DNA of 64,000 nucleotides from Lishizhenia sp965656535 (GTDB lineage: Bacteria > Bacteroidota > Bacteroidia > Flavobacteriales_D > Crocinitomicaceae): positions 186,001 through 250,000 of the forward strand of contig CBFHKX010000002.1 in NCBI GenBank assembly GCA_965656535.1, written 5' to 3'. The position numbers and the translations under genes are program-made. Numbering within the stretch: the first letter of the stretch is position 1; each line of letters opens with the position of its first letter. A model generated the notes under the pieces. The model worked only from the letters and a program-made list of their open reading frames with translations, ran no database searches and was not told the origin of the DNA. Of this stretch, positions 42,019 through 50,777 are shown piece after piece.

Positions 42019-42152
42019 TGAATAGAAGTGTTTTTCTTCAAAAGCAGAATAGAATGCTCCTAGTTCAAGAAGCGATTATTTAATTGATTTAAAAAGATAA
42101 ATATTAGCATTTAAATACTATAATTTAAGGTACGCTTAAGAACTATTTTAAG

Positions 42153-42557
42153 ATGAAAAAAGACATTAACCTTTCAATCCTTTTTATACTTATTTTCTGT
42201 TCTCTAAAAGCTTCTGGTCAAGAAAACTCTATAGTTACACCTCGTATTTATTTGGATTCGGCCATTTTAAGAAGCGATGTATCGCATAAACAACTTAATT
42301 TCATTGTAGATTTCGCGAACGATAGTCCACAGTTTTTTTCACATTATTTATGGGTTGCAACCTACTATGGATTAGAATCTCATAGTTTTAAAGCAAATTC
42401 TACATTTTATTTAGATACAATTTATGCAGAAAAAGTCAGATTGTTTTATTCTACAAATGCAGAAGAGCCAGAAGCTCGATTAAGTTCCTTAGCCTTGTAT
42501 TCAGATTCAGTCTATTACTTCAGGTTGTACAAACAAACTAGAATTCATAAAGATTAG
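42153..42557 (+). CDS. Small exported hypothetical protein
   Basis: 134 residues with a signal peptide (MKKDINLSILFILIFCSLKA, cleavage near SGQ). The mature part is about 110 residues with no family I recognise; it is rich in Ser, Tyr and Phe, and contains two Y/F-L-D-[ST] segments (RIYLDSAIL, TFYLDTIYA). It is a lone gene between icmF and a NUDIX gene. Its reality rests on the intact leader and the length of the frame. Confidence 0.6.
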   Translation: MKKDINLSILFILIFCSLKASGQENSIVTPRIYLDSAILRSDVSHKQLNFIVDFANDSPQFFSHYLWVATYYGLESHSFKANSTFYLDTIYAEKVRLFYSTNAEEPEARLSSLALYSDSVYYFRLYKQTRIHKD

Positions 42558-42627
42558 AAGCACGCAGTTTTAACTTTCTAGTTAAAGAGATAACTTAATT
42601 ATTTCTTCTTTAAACAGAAGGTAAGTG

Positions 42628-43278
42628 TCATTTATTTTTTTGTTTGATTTTTTTTGAAACTGCGTTTAACTCGATAAAATTATTCAATACCTCTGCAATA
42701 GAAGCAAAAGTATTTTTTCTTACTTTAAATAAATTGTCTGCTTCAAACCACTTTACTTTAGTAATTCCTTCTTCCGTTTGTGCCGTTAATTTTTCTTTTC
42801 CAGCATATAAAAAAGCGAACCAATATGTTTTTTTTAGCACCATCTTACCTTTGTGTTCATAGGTGTGGTAGGTGCTACATATATTCTCACGAAATTTCAG
42901 CCCACTAATTCCGCATTCTTCCTCTATTTCTCTTTTGGCACCCGCTATACTATCTTCCTTTTTCTCTAGTTTTCCTTTTGGAATATCCCAAAAACCATTT
43001 CGTTTTATGAATAAAAGCATACCGTTTTTTTTCTTTTCTACTATACCGCCAGCAGCCTCAATATATTGGTAGTGCGAAAATGACTTAAGCATTGCTTTTA
43101 AGGTGTTCTTTGCTACTACGGCAAAAATCAGTGAGTTGTTTTTTTCTTTATACACTTTTGTGATAGATTCCACTTGATTTTTGTTTAGTCCACCAAATAG
43201 AAAGAAGGTATCTTTTGGTAAATCTTTTGTACTTTCTACGAAATATAAGGGCTTGTTTTCAATAAAAACTTTATACAT
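42628..43278 (-). CDS. NUDIX hydrolase
   Basis: 216 residues from the ATG giving MYKVFIENKPLYF; a TTG two codons upstream is less likely. The NUDIX box is GKLEKKEDSIAGAKREIEEE with the following CG, fitting Gx5Ex7REUxEExGU. An N-terminal domain of about 70 residues precedes it. NUDIX enzymes hydrolyse nucleoside diphosphate derivatives. The gene is divergent from pyrE, and its start codon lies inside the pyrE -7 box. Confidence 0.9.
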   Translation of the reverse strand: MYKVFIENKPLYFVESTKDLPKDTFFLFGGLNKNQVESITKVYKEKNNSLIFAVVAKNTLKAMLKSFSHYQYIEAAGGIVEKKKNGMLLFIKRNGFWDIPKGKLEKKEDSIAGAKREIEEECGISGLKFRENICSTYHTYEHKGKMVLKKTYWFAFLYAGKEKLTAQTEEGITKVKWFEADNLFKVRKNTFASIAEVLNNFIELNAVSKKIKQKNK

Positions 43279-43281
43279 TTG
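43253..43281 (+). promoter_or_regulatory. Promoter of pyrE, leaderless and overlapping the NUDIX start
   Basis: TTG (43253-43255) and TACATTTG (43274-43281) are 18 bases apart. The -7 box is five bases before the pyrE ATG and contains the start codon of the divergent NUDIX gene (43276-43278). Confidence 0.6.
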
Positions 43282-43286
43282 CAACC

Positions 43287-43928
43287 ATGATTTTAAATAA
43301 TGACCAAGGGTTAAAAGTAGCAGAATTTTTGTTGCAAATCAAGGCAATAAAGTTACAACCTAACGATCCATTCACTTGGGCGTCTGGCTGGAAGTCTCCT
43401 ATTTATTGTGACAACAGAAAAACGCTTTCATACCCGAACGTAAGAACGTATATTAGACAAAGTTACTGCGAGGCAATTTTAGAGAAGTTTGGAAAGCCAG
43501 ATCTCATTGCAGGTGTTGCTACTGGAGGAATTGCTCAAGGTGCGTTAGTTGCACAAGAGTTAGGTGTTCCATTTGTTTATGTTCGTTCTTCTGCTAAAGG
43601 TCATGGTTTAGGAAATCAAATAGAAGGCGATTATTCTTCTGGGCAAAATGTGGTTGTAATAGAAGACTTAATCTCTACAGGTGGTTCTTCACTTAAAGCC
43701 GTAGATGCGCTAAGAGAAGCTGGACTCACAGTGAAAGGTTTAGTTGCTATTTTTTCTTACGGTTTTAAAATCGCCGAAGAAAATTTTTCTAATGCAGAAT
43801 GTGATTACGTAACATTAAGTAATTACGAAAGTTTGATGGAACAAGCATTAGAGCAAGGTTCTATATCGCAGAATGATGCTAACTCACTTAGAGAATGGAG
43901 AGAGAATCCATCGGAGTGGAAAAAATAG
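43287..43928 (+). CDS. pyrE: Orotate phosphoribosyltransferase
   Basis: 213 residues. The substrate segment FTWASGWKSPIYCDNRKTLS and the PRPP-binding motif VVVIEDLISTGGSS are intact. It converts orotate and PRPP to OMP in pyrimidine synthesis. The next gene starts five bases later, so the two are probably co-transcribed. Confidence 0.96.
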   Translation: MILNNDQGLKVAEFLLQIKAIKLQPNDPFTWASGWKSPIYCDNRKTLSYPNVRTYIRQSYCEAILEKFGKPDLIAGVATGGIAQGALVAQELGVPFVYVRSSAKGHGLGNQIEGDYSSGQNVVVIEDLISTGGSSLKAVDALREAGLTVKGLVAIFSYGFKIAEENFSNAECDYVTLSNYESLMEQALEQGSISQNDANSLREWRENPSEWKK

Positions 43929-43932
43929 ACCT

Positions 43933-44331
43933 ATGAAAATTGATAGTGAAAAAGTACTGGTGAATGCAAACGCGGAAACTATTTTTGAATTTGTAAAAAA
44001 TCCCAGAAATTTTGAAGAGTTATTGCCCAAAGACAATATAAAAGATTTTGAAGCAGATGACAAAAGCTGTTCTTTCAAAGTTCAAGGAGGAATTGTGATT
44101 ACACTTGTACAAGATACTTTAGAGCCTTTTTCTAAAATTGTAATGAAATCAGGAGAGAAATCACCTTTTCCGTTTGACCTTAACATTAACATGAAAGCGC
44201 TAGAAAATCAAACAGAAGGTTTCATTCATTTTGATGGAAAAGTAAATCCATTCTTAAAAATGATGGTTCAAAAGCCTTTAACCAACTTATTTAATTACAT
44301 GTCTACGCAATTAAAAGAAAAATACGATTAA
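43933..44331 (+). CDS. SRPBCC-fold protein
   Basis: 132 residues from the ATG giving MKIDSEKVLVNANAETIFEF, the usual SRPBCC start. The frame is open further upstream but only inside pyrE. The NPRNFEELLPK and C-terminal amphipathic helix (PLTNLFNYMSTQLKEKY) suit the helix-grip fold. Bacteroidota often have such a small protein after pyrE. The ligand is unknown. Confidence 0.8.
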   Translation: MKIDSEKVLVNANAETIFEFVKNPRNFEELLPKDNIKDFEADDKSCSFKVQGGIVITLVQDTLEPFSKIVMKSGEKSPFPFDLNINMKALENQTEGFIHFDGKVNPFLKMMVQKPLTNLFNYMSTQLKEKYD

Positions 44332-44354
44332 ACAGAAATGTTGTAACAGTTATC

Positions 44355-44380
44355 AAACTCACTTTTTAGTGAGTTTTTTT
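44355..44380 (+). terminator. Rho-independent terminator after pyrE-SRPBCC
   Basis: AAACTCACT (44355-44363) pairs perfectly with AGTGAGTTT (44368-44376) around TTTT, with a T run after it. The stem overlaps the last codons of birA on the other strand. Confidence 0.8.
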
Positions 44381-45172
44381 GTTTAAAAGAGATTTTTCAG
44401 AAGGGTTTTCAGTTTTTGAAACCTGTAAGCGATCAGCAAACTGCAGTTCGCCATTTGCAAAAGTGAGTGTTTCAGTAGAAGTAACAACAATTAAATCTCC
44501 CTGTGCGTTGGTACCTCGAATTTTTCCTGAAATCCGTTGCTTGTCATTTGTTATAAAATCCGACAGTTGATCTTTCAACCACAATTGCTCATCGTATCTT
44601 TTCTTTAGTATTGGAATTGTATTCGTGTTCAATTGCTTAAAATAATCTTCTAATTGTGCGCAAAATTCTAAGGCTAAAATTCTGGGTGTATAACGCTTAT
44701 TTGATTCAAGATATAAGGATGTAGATTTTGCCTGTTCAAAACGATCTTGGTTCACGTTTAACCCAATACCAATTATACTATGTTTAAGTTGATTTCCTTG
44801 CCAACTGTTTTCAATCAGCACGCCTGCAATTTTCTTATTTTGTACTAAAATATCATTTGGCCATTTAATATTAACAAGCTTTAACTTTTCTTCTAGCCAG
44901 CCTTTAAGTGCAAGACTCACACAATGATTCAGTACCAAATGGTTAACCTGTGTCAGTTGTTTAGGAACCACATAAATGCTCATCGTTAGATTTGCAAAAG
45001 GGTCAGATTGCCATGCGTTTCCGCGCTGACCTCTGCCATTTGTCTGCATATCTGCCATTATTACCGTACCGTGCTCTAGAACATCGGTTTTTAACAACTT
45101 GGCAGTATAATTGTTCGTAGAGTCAACACGTTCAAGATGTATAATTTTATGTCCGATTTCTGTTTTAAACAT
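44366..45172 (-). CDS. birA: Biotin-[acetyl-CoA-carboxylase] ligase
   Basis: 268 residues, the catalytic domain only, without the N-terminal helix-turn-helix of E. coli BirA. The biotin-AMP motif is GRGQRGNAWQSDPFANLTMS, followed by KWPNDILV and KIAGVLIEN. A C-terminal SH3-like domain follows. It attaches biotin to carboxylase carrier proteins. It is divergent from rsfS. Confidence 0.94.
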   Translation of the reverse strand: MFKTEIGHKIIHLERVDSTNNYTAKLLKTDVLEHGTVIMADMQTNGRGQRGNAWQSDPFANLTMSIYVVPKQLTQVNHLVLNHCVSLALKGWLEEKLKLVNIKWPNDILVQNKKIAGVLIENSWQGNQLKHSIIGIGLNVNQDRFEQAKSTSLYLESNKRYTPRILALEFCAQLEDYFKQLNTNTIPILKKRYDEQLWLKDQLSDFITNDKQRISGKIRGTNAQGDLIVVTSTETLTFANGELQFADRLQVSKTENPSEKSLLNKKTH

Positions 45173-45196
45173 TGTCTGTACTTAGACGTTAATTTC

Positions 45197-45228
45197 TTGA
45201 GCGTAAATTTAAAATTTAATTAGATTTG
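45197..45228 (+). promoter_or_regulatory. Promoter of the rsfS-ftsH operon
   Basis: TTG (45197-45199) and TAGATTTG (45221-45228) are separated by 21 bases, 20 bases before the rsfS ATG. Confidence 0.6.
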
Positions 45229-45248
45229 TAAGACACTCTAAATAGCGA

Positions 45249-45626
45249 ATGCACAAAGTAATAGAAAAAATAGATTCCAAAATATTATGCGAGAGTATAG
45301 TTGAAGGAATGCAGGAATTAAAAGGAAAAGACATAACAATCTTAGACTTAAGAGAAATTGATAATGCGGTATCCGACTTTTTTGTCGTGTGTAATGGAGA
45401 CTCCTCTACACAGATAGAAGGGATTGCAAATAATGTAGTAAAACACACGCGAAAAGAATTGAGAGAGAGACCTTGGCACCAAGAGGGTTCTGGTAATTCT
45501 GAATGGGTGTTGTTAGATTATGTAAACGTTGTAGCGCATATTTTTTACAAAGAAGCACGTTCTTTTTATGAAATTGAAGACTTATGGGCAGATGCAGTTA
45601 GAACAGATATTCCAAATTTAGATTAA
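45249..45626 (+). CDS. rsfS: Ribosomal silencing factor RsfS
   Basis: 125 residues. The family signature DITILDLREIDNAVSDFFVV followed by CNGDSSTQ and the EGSGNSEWVLLDYVNVVAHI block are intact. RsfS binds uL14 and prevents joining of the ribosomal subunits when nutrients are low. It lies 16 bases before ftsH in what appears to be one operon. Confidence 0.93.
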   Translation: MHKVIEKIDSKILCESIVEGMQELKGKDITILDLREIDNAVSDFFVVCNGDSSTQIEGIANNVVKHTRKELRERPWHQEGSGNSEWVLLDYVNVVAHIFYKEARSFYEIEDLWADAVRTDIPNLD

Positions 45627-45642
45627 ACTATTTCATACTAAA

Positions 45643-47778
45643 ATGGCAGATAATAAAAAGAACAAAAAGAAAAATCCGTATACAATTTACTGGATTTATG
45701 CAGGTATAGCACTTGCAATTATTGCAGTTCAACTCTTTATGAGTTCAGGAAAAACAAGTACCATCCAATCTATGGGAACTTTTTCAGAACTTATGGAAGA
45801 AGGATATGTAGAAAATGTTAAGCTAATCAGAAACGAAGGTCGTGTAGATTTTAAACTTACAGACGCTGGAGTTGAGGCAATTAAGGGTGACGGTTTACCC
45901 GCTGGAATCCAAAATGGAGACAAAACCAAATTGCGTAACGCGGTTCAAAACAGAGGGACAAGTTTTGGGAAAACGTCTAATCCTTCTTTTAGTTTTAAGA
46001 TTGCAGATGCGAGTTCATTTAGAGAAGATTTTAACAGAATCAATCAAGAAAGAGCAGAGCAAGGCGAAAATAAAGTGCCGGATTATGCGGTAGAAGACGA
46101 AATTAACTACTTCAGTGGTATTATTTCATTCTTATTACCTATACTAATTATAGTAGTTATTTGGCTTTTCATTATGAGAAGAATGTCTGGCGGTGCTGGT
46201 GGTGGTCCGGGCGGACAAATATTTAACATCGGTAAATCAAAGGCTCAAGTATTTGATAAAGGAAAATCTACGAACGTATCGTTTAAAGATGTAGCCGGAT
46301 TGGAAGGAGCTAAAGAAGAAGTAGAAGAGATTGTAGACTTTTTAAAGAGTCCTAAAAAATATACAGAACTCGGTGCTAAAATACCCAAAGGAGCTTTATT
46401 AGTTGGTCCTCCTGGAACGGGTAAAACATTGTTAGCAAAAGCTGTAGCGGGAGAAGCACAAGTACCTTTTTTCTCTTTATCTGGGTCAGATTTCGTAGAA
46501 ATGTTTGTTGGAGTAGGAGCTTCTAGAGTAAGAGATCTCTTTAAACAAGCCAAAGAAAAGGCACCGGCAATTATTTTTATTGATGAGATAGATGCTATTG
46601 GTAGAGCAAGAGGTAAAAGTAACTCAATGGGTTCTAATGATGAGCGTGAGAACACACTGAACCAATTGCTTACAGAAATGGATGGTTTTGGAACTAACTC
46701 AGGCGTAATTATATTGGCTGCAACCAACCGCGCAGATGTTTTAGATAAAGCTTTGATGCGTGCAGGTCGTTTTGATAGACAGATTTACGTTGATATGCCG
46801 GACATTAACGAGCGTAAAGAAATTTTCCAGGTGCATTTAAAGCCTTTGAAGTTAGACAAGGAAATGGACGTAGATTTTTTATCTAAGCAAACACCAGGTT
46901 TCTCAGGTGCAGATATTGCCAACTTATGTAACGAAGCAGCATTAATTGCAGCGCGTAAGAAAAAGAAGTTTGTAGAGAAACAAGATTTCTTAGATGCTGT
47001 TGATAGAATTATCGGTGGTTTAGAAAAGAAAAATAAAATCATTACAAGCGAAGAGAAAAAATCGATTGCTTTCCACGAAGCTGGTCATGCTACAATTTCT
47101 TGGTTGTGCGAACATGCGCATCCATTGGTTAAAGTTACAATAGTGCCAAGAGGTCAATCTTTAGGAGCTGCTTGGTATTTGCCAGAAGAAAGAAGTATTA
47201 CTACAACAGAGCAAATTTTAGATGATATGTGTTCTGCTCTTGGTGGTAGAGCTGCTGAAGAACTAATTTTTGGAAAGATTTCTACTGGTGCTTTATCCGA
47301 TTTAGAAAAAGTTACCAAGCAAGCATATGCTATGGTTTCCATCTACGGTTTAAATGAGAAGATAGGAAATAGATCTTACTACGATTCTCAAGGTCAAAGT
47401 GCCTTCACAAAGCCTTATTCTGATGAAACAGCAAGGGTGATTGATGAAGAGGTGAGTAAAACAATTGAATCTCAATATCAAAGAGCACTAAAGTTACTTT
47501 CTGATAACAAAGATAAATTAACAGCTTTGGCAAATAAATTGTTAGAGAAAGAAGTGATTTTTAAAGAAGATTTAATTGAAATTTTCGGAGAAAGATTGTG
47601 GGATAAGAATAAAGTAGAAAATCCAATCGCAGAGACAAAAACTGAAAATCAAGTTGCAGAAGATGTAACTGCTAAAACAGATAGTTCAAATACAGATTCT
47701 AGTGCAGATTTAGAAAAAACTTCGGATACTGAGCTAGATACAAATACTGAAGAAAAAGACAAGTCAACAGAAGAGTAA
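45643..47778 (+). CDS. ftsH: ATP-dependent zinc metalloprotease FtsH
   Basis: 711 residues. Two membrane helices (about 14-32 and 160-180) flank a periplasmic domain. The AAA module has Walker A GPPGTGKT (255-262) and an SRH region, and the zinc protease motif is HEAGH (478-482). The last ~70 residues are a low-complexity acidic tail (TKTDSSNTDSSADLEK). FtsH degrades membrane and short-lived proteins. A terminator follows. Confidence 0.97.
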   Translation: MADNKKNKKKNPYTIYWIYAGIALAIIAVQLFMSSGKTSTIQSMGTFSELMEEGYVENVKLIRNEGRVDFKLTDAGVEAIKGDGLPAGIQNGDKTKLRNAVQNRGTSFGKTSNPSFSFKIADASSFREDFNRINQERAEQGENKVPDYAVEDEINYFSGIISFLLPILIIVVIWLFIMRRMSGGAGGGPGGQIFNIGKSKAQVFDKGKSTNVSFKDVAGLEGAKEEVEEIVDFLKSPKKYTELGAKIPKGALLVGPPGTGKTLLAKAVAGEAQVPFFSLSGSDFVEMFVGVGASRVRDLFKQAKEKAPAIIFIDEIDAIGRARGKSNSMGSNDERENTLNQLLTEMDGFGTNSGVIILAATNRADVLDKALMRAGRFDRQIYVDMPDINERKEIFQVHLKPLKLDKEMDVDFLSKQTPGFSGADIANLCNEAALIAARKKKKFVEKQDFLDAVDRIIGGLEKKNKIITSEEKKSIAFHEAGHATISWLCEHAHPLVKVTIVPRGQSLGAAWYLPEERSITTTEQILDDMCSALGGRAAEELIFGKISTGALSDLEKVTKQAYAMVSIYGLNEKIGNRSYYDSQGQSAFTKPYSDETARVIDEEVSKTIESQYQRALKLLSDNKDKLTALANKLLEKEVIFKEDLIEIFGERLWDKNKVENPIAETKTENQVAEDVTAKTDSSNTDSSADLEKTSDTELDTNTEEKDKSTEE

Positions 47779-47810
47779 AATACTTTTCTAAATATTATAT
47801 ATCCCATTCG

Positions 47811-47836
47811 TGCAATATCGGATGGGATTTTTTTTA
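47811..47836 (+). terminator. Rho-independent terminator after ftsH
   Basis: ATCCCAT (47811-47817) pairs with ATGGGAT (47822-47828 reading into an eight-T run). The loop is short, so the stem may be shifted by a base. Confidence 0.6.
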
Positions 47837-47910
47837 ATGCCTACTTTTAATACAATGTATGTCTGCGAAAAGCAGTATTATTGTATTCAATAGTTGAGAA
47901 GAGAAACAGC

Positions 47911-48168
47911 ATGTTTAGAGCAATAAAAAAATGGTTAAATGCAAAGCTAGATTCAAAAACACCTTTTGATGACTTGCGTTTAGTTACTTCAACTACTGAA
48001 GAACATTTGGCCAGTATTTATAAGCTGAAGTTAGAAGAAGAAGGAATCCCCGTTTTTATAATTAACAAAAAAGATTCTTCTTACAATTCTTTTGGTGCAA
48101 TTGAAATTTACGTTCACCATACTTTAGTTATACGCGCTAAACATATAATTGAAAAAGAGCATGAATGA
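47911..48168 (+). CDS. DUF2007-domain protein
   Basis: 85 residues from the ATG (MFRAIKKWLNAKLDS); the frame is open from a TTG ten codons earlier. The pattern STTEEHLASIYKLKLEEEGI followed by PVFIINKKDSS and GAIEIYVHH fits the small DUF2007 alpha-beta fold, sometimes called a putative signal-transducing protein. It ends inside the start of cdsA (eight-base overlap, ATGAATGA), implying translational coupling. Confidence 0.78.
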   Translation: MFRAIKKWLNAKLDSKTPFDDLRLVTSTTEEHLASIYKLKLEEEGIPVFIINKKDSSYNSFGAIEIYVHHTLVIRAKHIIEKEHE

Positions 48169-48979
48169 TATTTTAGTAAGAGCTGCAACCGGTTTTGTTT
48201 TTATTACTTTGGTAATCGGAGGAATAGTGTTTAGTGAGGTAACCAGCATTCTTGTTTTAGCCTTATTTACAGTTCTAGGATTGTTAGAGTATTATAGGCT
48301 GTTTGATTCTAAAACAATGGCAACACCTTCTAAAATGGTTGGTTTAGCAGGAGGGTTAAGTCTATTTTTAATTGCTATTCTAGTACGTTTAAACTACGTA
48401 AGCGAGAAGTTTTTAATTGTGGGTTTACCGTTGCTTTTCCTTTCTTTTTTACCCGAGTTATATACACGATCAAAAACACCTTTAGTAAATATTTCCATTA
48501 CAATTTTTGGTTGGATTTACGTGATATTACCCATGTATTTGATTGTTAGTTTAAGAGTTGAAAATAGTTCTTTTTCTAGTTGGCTACTTCCTGTGGGGAT
48601 GTTTTTAATGATATGGACAAATGACACTTTTGCCTATCTAACTGGCAGATTGTTAGGTAAAACAAAACTCTTTGAGCGCATATCTCCAAAGAAAACATGG
48701 GAAGGCACTATTGGCGGAATTGTATTTACGATTGCCGTTGGCTGTCTCTTGGCGTATGCTTCTGAGATGTCCTATCTTTTTTGGTGTTTAGCAGCTCCTT
48801 TAATTGCAGCTAGTGCAATTTATGGCGATTTGTTTGAATCGTTAATTAAGCGCAGTTTAAATATTAAAGATACAGGAACTATTTTACCCGGTCATGGAGG
48901 AATTTTAGATCGCTTTGATGCTTCTTTATTTGCAGCACCATTATTCTTTGCATGGTGTGTGCTTTGGGAAGTAATATAG
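48161..48979 (+). CDS. cdsA: Phosphatidate cytidylyltransferase
   Basis: 272 residues from the ATG (MNDILVRAATGFVFI), with about seven hydrophobic segments. The family signature is intact: SLIKRSLNIKDTGTILPGHG followed by GILDRFD. SPKKTWEGTIGG is also conserved. It makes CDP-diacylglycerol, the precursor of all phospholipids. It overlaps the DUF2007 gene by eight bases. Confidence 0.95.
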   Translation: MNDILVRAATGFVFITLVIGGIVFSEVTSILVLALFTVLGLLEYYRLFDSKTMATPSKMVGLAGGLSLFLIAILVRLNYVSEKFLIVGLPLLFLSFLPELYTRSKTPLVNISITIFGWIYVILPMYLIVSLRVENSSFSSWLLPVGMFLMIWTNDTFAYLTGRLLGKTKLFERISPKKTWEGTIGGIVFTIAVGCLLAYASEMSYLFWCLAAPLIAASAIYGDLFESLIKRSLNIKDTGTILPGHGGILDRFDASLFAAPLFFAWCVLWEVI

Positions 48980-49114
48980 TCTTTTACTTCGAGTAGTATG
49001 AACTAAGGTTAATGGTTTAGCTACATTCAACAGCTCTGTAGTATTTGAAAAGAAGAACAGGAGTTAAAGCGGTTCAGGCAGTTTCTTAATCTGTATTTTA
49101 TTGTACATCTGTAG

Positions 49115-49138
49115 GGTTAAAAAAACATTTAACCTTTT
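49115..49138 (+). terminator. Candidate terminator downstream of cdsA
   Basis: GGTTAAA (49115-49121) pairs with TTTAACC (49128-49134), followed by TTTTG. It lies about 135 bases after the cdsA stop, with no gene between. Confidence 0.5.
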
Positions 49139-49163
49139 GTCTTTGGCCTTTATTTCTAATACA

Positions 49164-49197
49164 GATAAAAAAAAGACCCACTAAAAAGCAGGTCTTT
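49164..49197 (-). terminator. Rho-independent terminator of lolA
   Basis: On the minus strand AAAGACC and GGTCTTT (49191-49197 and 49172-49178) form a stem followed by a run of eight T residues. Confidence 0.75.
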
Positions 49198-49219
49198 CAT
49201 TATTATACCTTGCGGGTAT

Positions 49220-49846
49220 TTAGTCTTTTATAAGCTCGTATCCTGGATATTGCGCCGGATTGTAAACAAACTTGCTGTCAGAAACACGTGCGTTTTTTGT
49301 AAACTTGTTAATCGTATACGTCATTTTCGTTCCATCTTTTGTCTTCATAATTGCTCGGTACAAACCATTATCAGAACTGTTTAAGTAAAGCGTAATAGTA
49401 TGAAACTCTACTTCTCCTGGATTAGTAGGGAAGAGGTTGATCTGGTGTTTTCCGTCTTTTTCTCCAATATATTTACTTTTAAATCCATTTTCCCAGATTG
49501 TCATTAATTTCTTAGGATTAATACTCTCTTCATCGTCCTCGTCTGAGTCAGCTTCATACGTTACTTGGTCGTCATTGGAAATTGTCCAAATCTTCAAACC
49601 ATTACTTAAGATGGTATTTGAACCCAATGTTGCAAAAAACTTATTTTCTTTAACAAATCCACTTCCTTTATCTGCGTCATTTTGACCTGTACTAGAATTT
49701 TTCGTTTTCATTTCAAATTCTACATAGAAAGAGTTTAATGCTTTCATTTCCTTACTCAGTTTGTCGAGCAGCTCATTGCTTTTATCCTGAGCAAAACTTA
49801 GGGTTGAAAGCATTAGTAAGCTTAATGTAAGTGTAATTATTTTCAT
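49220..49846 (-). CDS. lolA: Outer membrane lipoprotein carrier LolA
   Basis: 208 residues with a signal peptide (cleavage near SFAQ). The pattern NSFYVEFEMKTKNSS, GFVKENKFFATLGSNTILSN and KIWTISNDDQVTYEAD fits the LolA fold in its Bacteroidota form. It carries lipoproteins across the periplasm to the outer membrane. In this phylum it often follows ftsK; here one extra gene lies between. Confidence 0.9.
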   Translation of the reverse strand: MKIITLTLSLLMLSTLSFAQDKSNELLDKLSKEMKALNSFYVEFEMKTKNSSTGQNDADKGSGFVKENKFFATLGSNTILSNGLKIWTISNDDQVTYEADSDEDDEESINPKKLMTIWENGFKSKYIGEKDGKHQINLFPTNPGEVEFHTITLYLNSSDNGLYRAIMKTKDGTKMTYTINKFTKNARVSDSKFVYNPAQYPGYELIKD

Positions 49847-50021
49847 ATTGTTCTGTTATTTATTCTCGTTTCAACAATTTACAAAGGTTGTGCCAAGTTA
49901 CGTCGATTTTAGATATTAAAACGGTCTTAACAAAAGTTTAACGATTTTCATACCTTATTTTTAGATTAGTACAATTTCTATTTCTTAAATTAGGGTTGGT
50001 TTATCAAAGTATTTTCTAAAA

Positions 50022-50765
50022 TTATTTTTGCTTCAATAATATTCCATCCATTTCAATCTTCTCTAGTTTACCATCATAGGTAATGTTTATTGGCTCAGAG
50101 TTCAATGGCATATAAAACATTTTGAGTTTGATTGAAACTGTTTCAAAGCCATAATCCCAACTTGGTTCTTCACTAGCATCATTTTGTAAACAGATTTCAT
50201 CTTTACAGGGTCTCTCATCTCTGCATGGAAGGATTTCTTTAAGTGATACTTGGTAAACATTAGGACTCATAGCGCTTCTGCAGTCTTCAGATAAAGTATC
50301 GTTCATGTTTTGATTTAATAGTATTCCTGCTTCCCCTAAAGTACCTAAATAGATTTTTTTATTTGCGCCCTTCAATCTATAGATAATTTTTCCTTCGATA
50401 AACTGCTTTGTTGAGTCATTCTTTATATTAAAAGCACCACAGCATTCGTTGTAAAAAAAAGTATATGAGTTTGACTCGGATATATTGCATATTATGGTGT
50501 CAAATTCGGTTCTTCTGTATCCTTTATATAAAATGGTGTCTAATTTAGCAGGATTAACTTTTATAGCAATTGGATTACATCCGTAAAACATTTTTTTGCC
50601 ATTAAAATACCAAACCTGTTCAGTTATGTACTTGGGTAGTTCTGCAGAATCTCTACTATAATAATGTCTAAATCTCGTAGTGTCTGTTTTGAATACGGCA
50701 AACTCTTGCGCAGTTACGCAGGAGGCTAAAGACCAAGTCAACAGTAATGTTAGTGTATTTTTCAA
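50022..50765 (-). CDS. Exported hypothetical protein between ftsK and lolA
   Basis: 247 residues from a TTG start 12 bases after the ftsK stop. The N-terminus is hydrophobic (TLTLLLTWSLASCVTAQ) and may be a signal peptide or a lipoprotein leader with cysteine 16. The mature part has ten or so cysteines, including NECCGAF and a CRDERPCKDEIC cluster, suggesting disulfides or metal binding. I do not recognise the family. Its location between two genes that are usually neighbours suggests later insertion. Confidence 0.6.
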   Translation of the reverse strand: MKNTLTLLLTWSLASCVTAQEFAVFKTDTTRFRHYYSRDSAELPKYITEQVWYFNGKKMFYGCNPIAIKVNPAKLDTILYKGYRRTEFDTIICNISESNSYTFFYNECCGAFNIKNDSTKQFIEGKIIYRLKGANKKIYLGTLGEAGILLNQNMNDTLSEDCRSAMSPNVYQVSLKEILPCRDERPCKDEICLQNDASEEPSWDYGFETVSIKLKMFYMPLNSEPINITYDGKLEKIEMDGILLKQK

Positions 50766-50777
50766 TACCGCAAGTTA

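Noticed and set aside
41892..42083. Small plus-strand open frame after icmF
   Set aside because: It is generated by the degenerate 30-bp repeats; no leader, domain or ribosome-binding context.
46245..46727. Long minus-strand open frame inside ftsH
   Set aside because: It lies wholly opposite the conserved AAA module and has no protein-like features or start signals.
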